Source of the DNA: a virus
DNA: 46,665 nt
Strand: one strand, 5' to 3'
IMG/VR virus record: IMGVR_UViG_3300030685_000038
Coordinates: 1-46,665 of that record
In this document: positions 44,940-46,665 of the stretch, piece after piece
Layout of the letters: every line of letters starts with the position of its first letter
How positions within the stretch are numbered: the stretch's first letter is position 1
Program-made: the position numbers and the translations under genes
The notes under the pieces: generated by a model
What the model was told of the DNA's origin: nothing
The model's database searches: none
The model's input: only the letters and a program-made list of their open reading frames with translations

Positions 44940-45908
44940 TTACTTGAACTCGGCCAAGACACCACCAAGGTCGCGATAGGAAAGCGCGACCTTATCCCAG
45001 TTGGTGGCCGTGGCAAGGGCGGCATCCGTAGGAGATGGCCCGCCATTGGCCTTATCCCAACTGAACCCCTTGAGGCTCAAATTGTAGGTCCACTCGGCCT
45101 GATACGTACGAGCGATATTCTCGTTCCCATTGATCGTACTGGTGTTGCCCAGGAAATCCGGGTTCTGCTCCACTACGGCAGCACCGGCGGTAAGGCCAAG
45201 CGCGTGGTAGGTGGTCACAGCGGGAGTCCCGGCAGTGGTGTACAAGGAAGGATGGTCGGCGATAATGAACGGCCGACCGAAGCCGTCCTGCATGACCTTG
45301 ACCGAACCGAAGGTGAACAACTTGGCATCGTTTGCCAAAGCCCCGTGGAACAGATCGAAATTCGGTTTGCTATGCATGAGCCAGCAAACGATTTCCGAAG
45401 CACGATCGCCGTACAACTGGGAGGCAGTCAGCAAACCGTCGAGACTGCAAGTGCCGGCGGTACCATCGTACTTATTGGTCGTCTGCGCACCGAGGGCAAC
45501 CTTGAGACTCGACATGGCGACATTGACCATATCGTTCATGGTATCCTGAGCAAGTTGCCGACCAAAAACCGCAGCGGCTTCTTCGGGGGCCTTCTGAATC
45601 CAGGTGAACATGGAAGGGCTGATGTCGATGGGAAACGAGCCAGCGGCAACCTTGACCTTGGAGCGTTCCTTCATCGACAGGGCCTGATTTGCCAGAGTGC
45701 CGGTTCCAAAGACATTACGGCGCTTCACGGTACCGGCGGCAATGCGTGCCCAGAATGCTTCGGTCGAGAACGATCCTAGCATACTGCCAGAGGTCAGAAC
45801 CAATCCTCCCTGGGTGGCTTCATTGAAAAGATTGACATTGTAGTCGAGCAGTTCCTGATAGGCAGTATAGGTCTGCTGTTCAAAGATCTTGAGATCGGCG
45901 AGGGCCAT
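44940..45908 (-). CDS. Major capsid protein
   Basis: The 322-residue product begins MALADLKIFEQQTYTAYQEL and has VKVAAGSFPIDISPSMFTWI, then EIVCWLMHSKPNFDLFHGAL, and GRPFIIADHPSLYT. This order matches HK97-fold major capsid proteins of phages with DUF4055 portals and separate scaffolds (a SDLYYLLH-like helix in the middle, a conserved P-x-I-x-x-D-x-P segment after it). Codon use is the most GC-rich of the late genes, as expected for high expression. A good GGAG ribosome site precedes it and a terminator follows. It is immediately downstream of the scaffold gene. Confidence 0.88.
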   Translation of the reverse strand: MALADLKIFEQQTYTAYQELLDYNVNLFNEATQGGLVLTSGSMLGSFSTEAFWARIAAGTVKRRNVFGTGTLANQALSMKERSKVKVAAGSFPIDISPSMFTWIQKAPEEAAAVFGRQLAQDTMNDMVNVAMSSLKVALGAQTTNKYDGTAGTCSLDGLLTASQLYGDRASEIVCWLMHSKPNFDLFHGALANDAKLFTFGSVKVMQDGFGRPFIIADHPSLYTTAGTPAVTTYHALGLTAGAAVVEQNPDFLGNTSTINGNENIARTYQAEWTYNLSLKGFSWDKANGGPSPTDAALATATNWDKVALSYRDLGGVLAEFK

Positions 45909-45911
45909 TTG

Positions 45912-46613
45912 TTACTCCTTGTTCTGGGCGCGTTGAGCAACCCAAGCTGCCAAAGCACCGGGGGTCGCTTTGTTGGGATTGAAATTGCTGGTTTCGCCGG
46001 TATCCAAGGCACCGCCCGGAATCTTCGCAGGAGGGCCACCGACCCCCGAACCGCGACTGCCGACGATAGCAGTCGCAAAAATCGGATCTTCTCGAAACTC
46101 CTTTTCCAAATCGGTCAAAGAGGAAGCCGACATCTTTCCGGTCTTGTCAAGAACTCGGACGATGGCGTTTTCTCCATCAAGTTCAACCTTGAGTCGTTTT
46201 TCGATATGGGGCTTGAGAAGCACCCACCCTTTTTCGCCGCCTAGCTTCAAAGCCAACTGCGCAGCAGTCTGACCGAAGGTGGCATTGGTAAGAGCCGATT
46301 GGAGCGATTTGAGGGCGGTCGTTTCGTGCTGGGAAGCGCTTTCCAGTTTCCCCTTGTAAGAGGCTTCCAACGCCGTGATATCTTCGCCCTTCTGCTTTGC
46401 AAGAGCTACCGCAGCATCTCGTTCGGCTTTGGCGGCGGCTCGTTCAGCTTTGGCATTCTCCAAAGCGTTCTTGAGCGGGGTGACATCATCATCCTTATCG
46501 ACTTCGAGATCAAGAACGAAATGTTTGACTCCAGCCTCTTCGACCTCTTTGTACAAAGGGCGGAATTTTTCGTCCACCTCTTCGAGGGTTGCTACTTTGC
46601 GTTTCAAGCTCAT
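45912..46613 (-). CDS. Scaffold protein
   Basis: The 233-residue product is helical with a long coiled coil near residues 50-105 (NALENAKAERAAAKAERDAA, VALAKQKGEDITALEASY). A small domain follows (QTAAQLALKLGGEKGWVLLK), then a disordered Gly/Pro-rich tail (GSGVGGPPAKIPGG). This matches capsid scaffolds that sit between the portal and major capsid genes. The ATG at 46613 has a GGAG ribosome site ten bases upstream. Confidence 0.84.
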   Translation of the reverse strand: MSLKRKVATLEEVDEKFRPLYKEVEEAGVKHFVLDLEVDKDDDVTPLKNALENAKAERAAAKAERDAAVALAKQKGEDITALEASYKGKLESASQHETTALKSLQSALTNATFGQTAAQLALKLGGEKGWVLLKPHIEKRLKVELDGENAIVRVLDKTGKMSASSLTDLEKEFREDPIFATAIVGSRGSGVGGPPAKIPGGALDTGETSNFNPNKATPGALAAWVAQRAQNKE

Positions 46614-46665
46614 GGTGCGTACTCCTTTATTGAATAAAATACTCAGTTCTTCGCAGGGGCGGCTC
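46614..46665 (-). other. Short leader of scaffold gene, probably the end of the portal gene
   Basis: This 52-base edge contains the scaffold ribosome site. In one minus-strand frame it reads AAPAKN followed by TGA, a plausible portal C-terminus. If positions 46665 and 1 were directly joined, the portal frame would instead run without stop into the scaffold frame, so a base or two may be missing at the window joint. Confidence 0.4.

Noticed and set aside
44901-45779. 292-codon plus-strand frame
   Set aside because: Antisense to the major capsid gene; Gly/Arg-rich composition produced by GC-rich capsid codons.
1-46665. Temperate lifestyle (integrase, repressor, attachment site)
   Set aside because: No integrase or clear CI-like repressor was recognised; the helix-turn-helix-like proteins are not enough to claim lysogeny.

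Overview
This window looks like an essentially complete genome of a tailed, siphovirus-type phage of about 46.7 kb. It carries DNA packaging, head, tail with a long tape measure, lysis, replication/recombination and nucleotide-modification genes. I see no integrase, no rRNA or tRNA, and no host chromosomal genes. The tail protein at 34448-36202 begins with a FISUMP (Fibrobacter succinogenes major paralogous) domain. Together with moderate GC content, this makes a Fibrobacter-like rumen or gut host the best guess, but it is only a guess.

Layout. The late genes run on the minus strand: small terminase, large terminase and a DUF4055 portal at positions 3612 to 1. They continue at the right edge with scaffold, major capsid, head-tail joining, tail tube, frameshifted tail chaperones, tape measure and tail-tip genes (46613 down to 29877). 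The portal runs off the left edge and its expected successor starts at the right edge, so the window is probably a circular or permuted genome opened near the portal C-terminus. The plus strand carries a lysis cassette (3707-5664), then ligase, ThyX and small proteins (5728-8152). An accessory region with AT-rich non-coding DNA and small genes follows (8200-13520). Rightward early operons cover 15906-29888. Minus-strand genes inside the plus region are an AT-rich orphan (8616-8981), a resolvase-like nuclease (10662-11261) and a primase-polymerase/helicase (13608-15785).

How the genes work together. Replication appears largely self-supplied: an archaeo-eukaryotic-type prim-pol with ATPase domain, family B DNA polymerase, beta-clamp-like protein, DEAD/H helicase, RecA-like ATPase with a DUF669 partner, Cas4/RecB-like nuclease, Holliday-junction-resolvase-like nuclease and ATP-dependent ligase. 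Genes 22947-26939 encode QueE, QueC, QueD, a phosphoribosyltransferase-GTP cyclohydrolase I fusion and a DpdA-like transglycosylase. This is a pathway for making preQ0 and swapping it for guanine in the phage DNA. ThyX supplies dTMP.

Most interesting signals: (1) a sharply bounded GC-rich, NNC-codon-rich segment in the FISUMP domain of a tail protein, with the look of a diversity-generating-retroelement variable region, although no reverse transcriptase or template repeat is visible here; (2) the phosphoribosyltransferase-FolE fusion, which could close a guanine-recycling loop with DpdA; (3) a recurrent promoter-like motif, TT(G/C)A-rich hexamer, exactly 9 nt, then TATATT-like, before several early genes; (4) a lone JAMM protease-like gene in the replication region.
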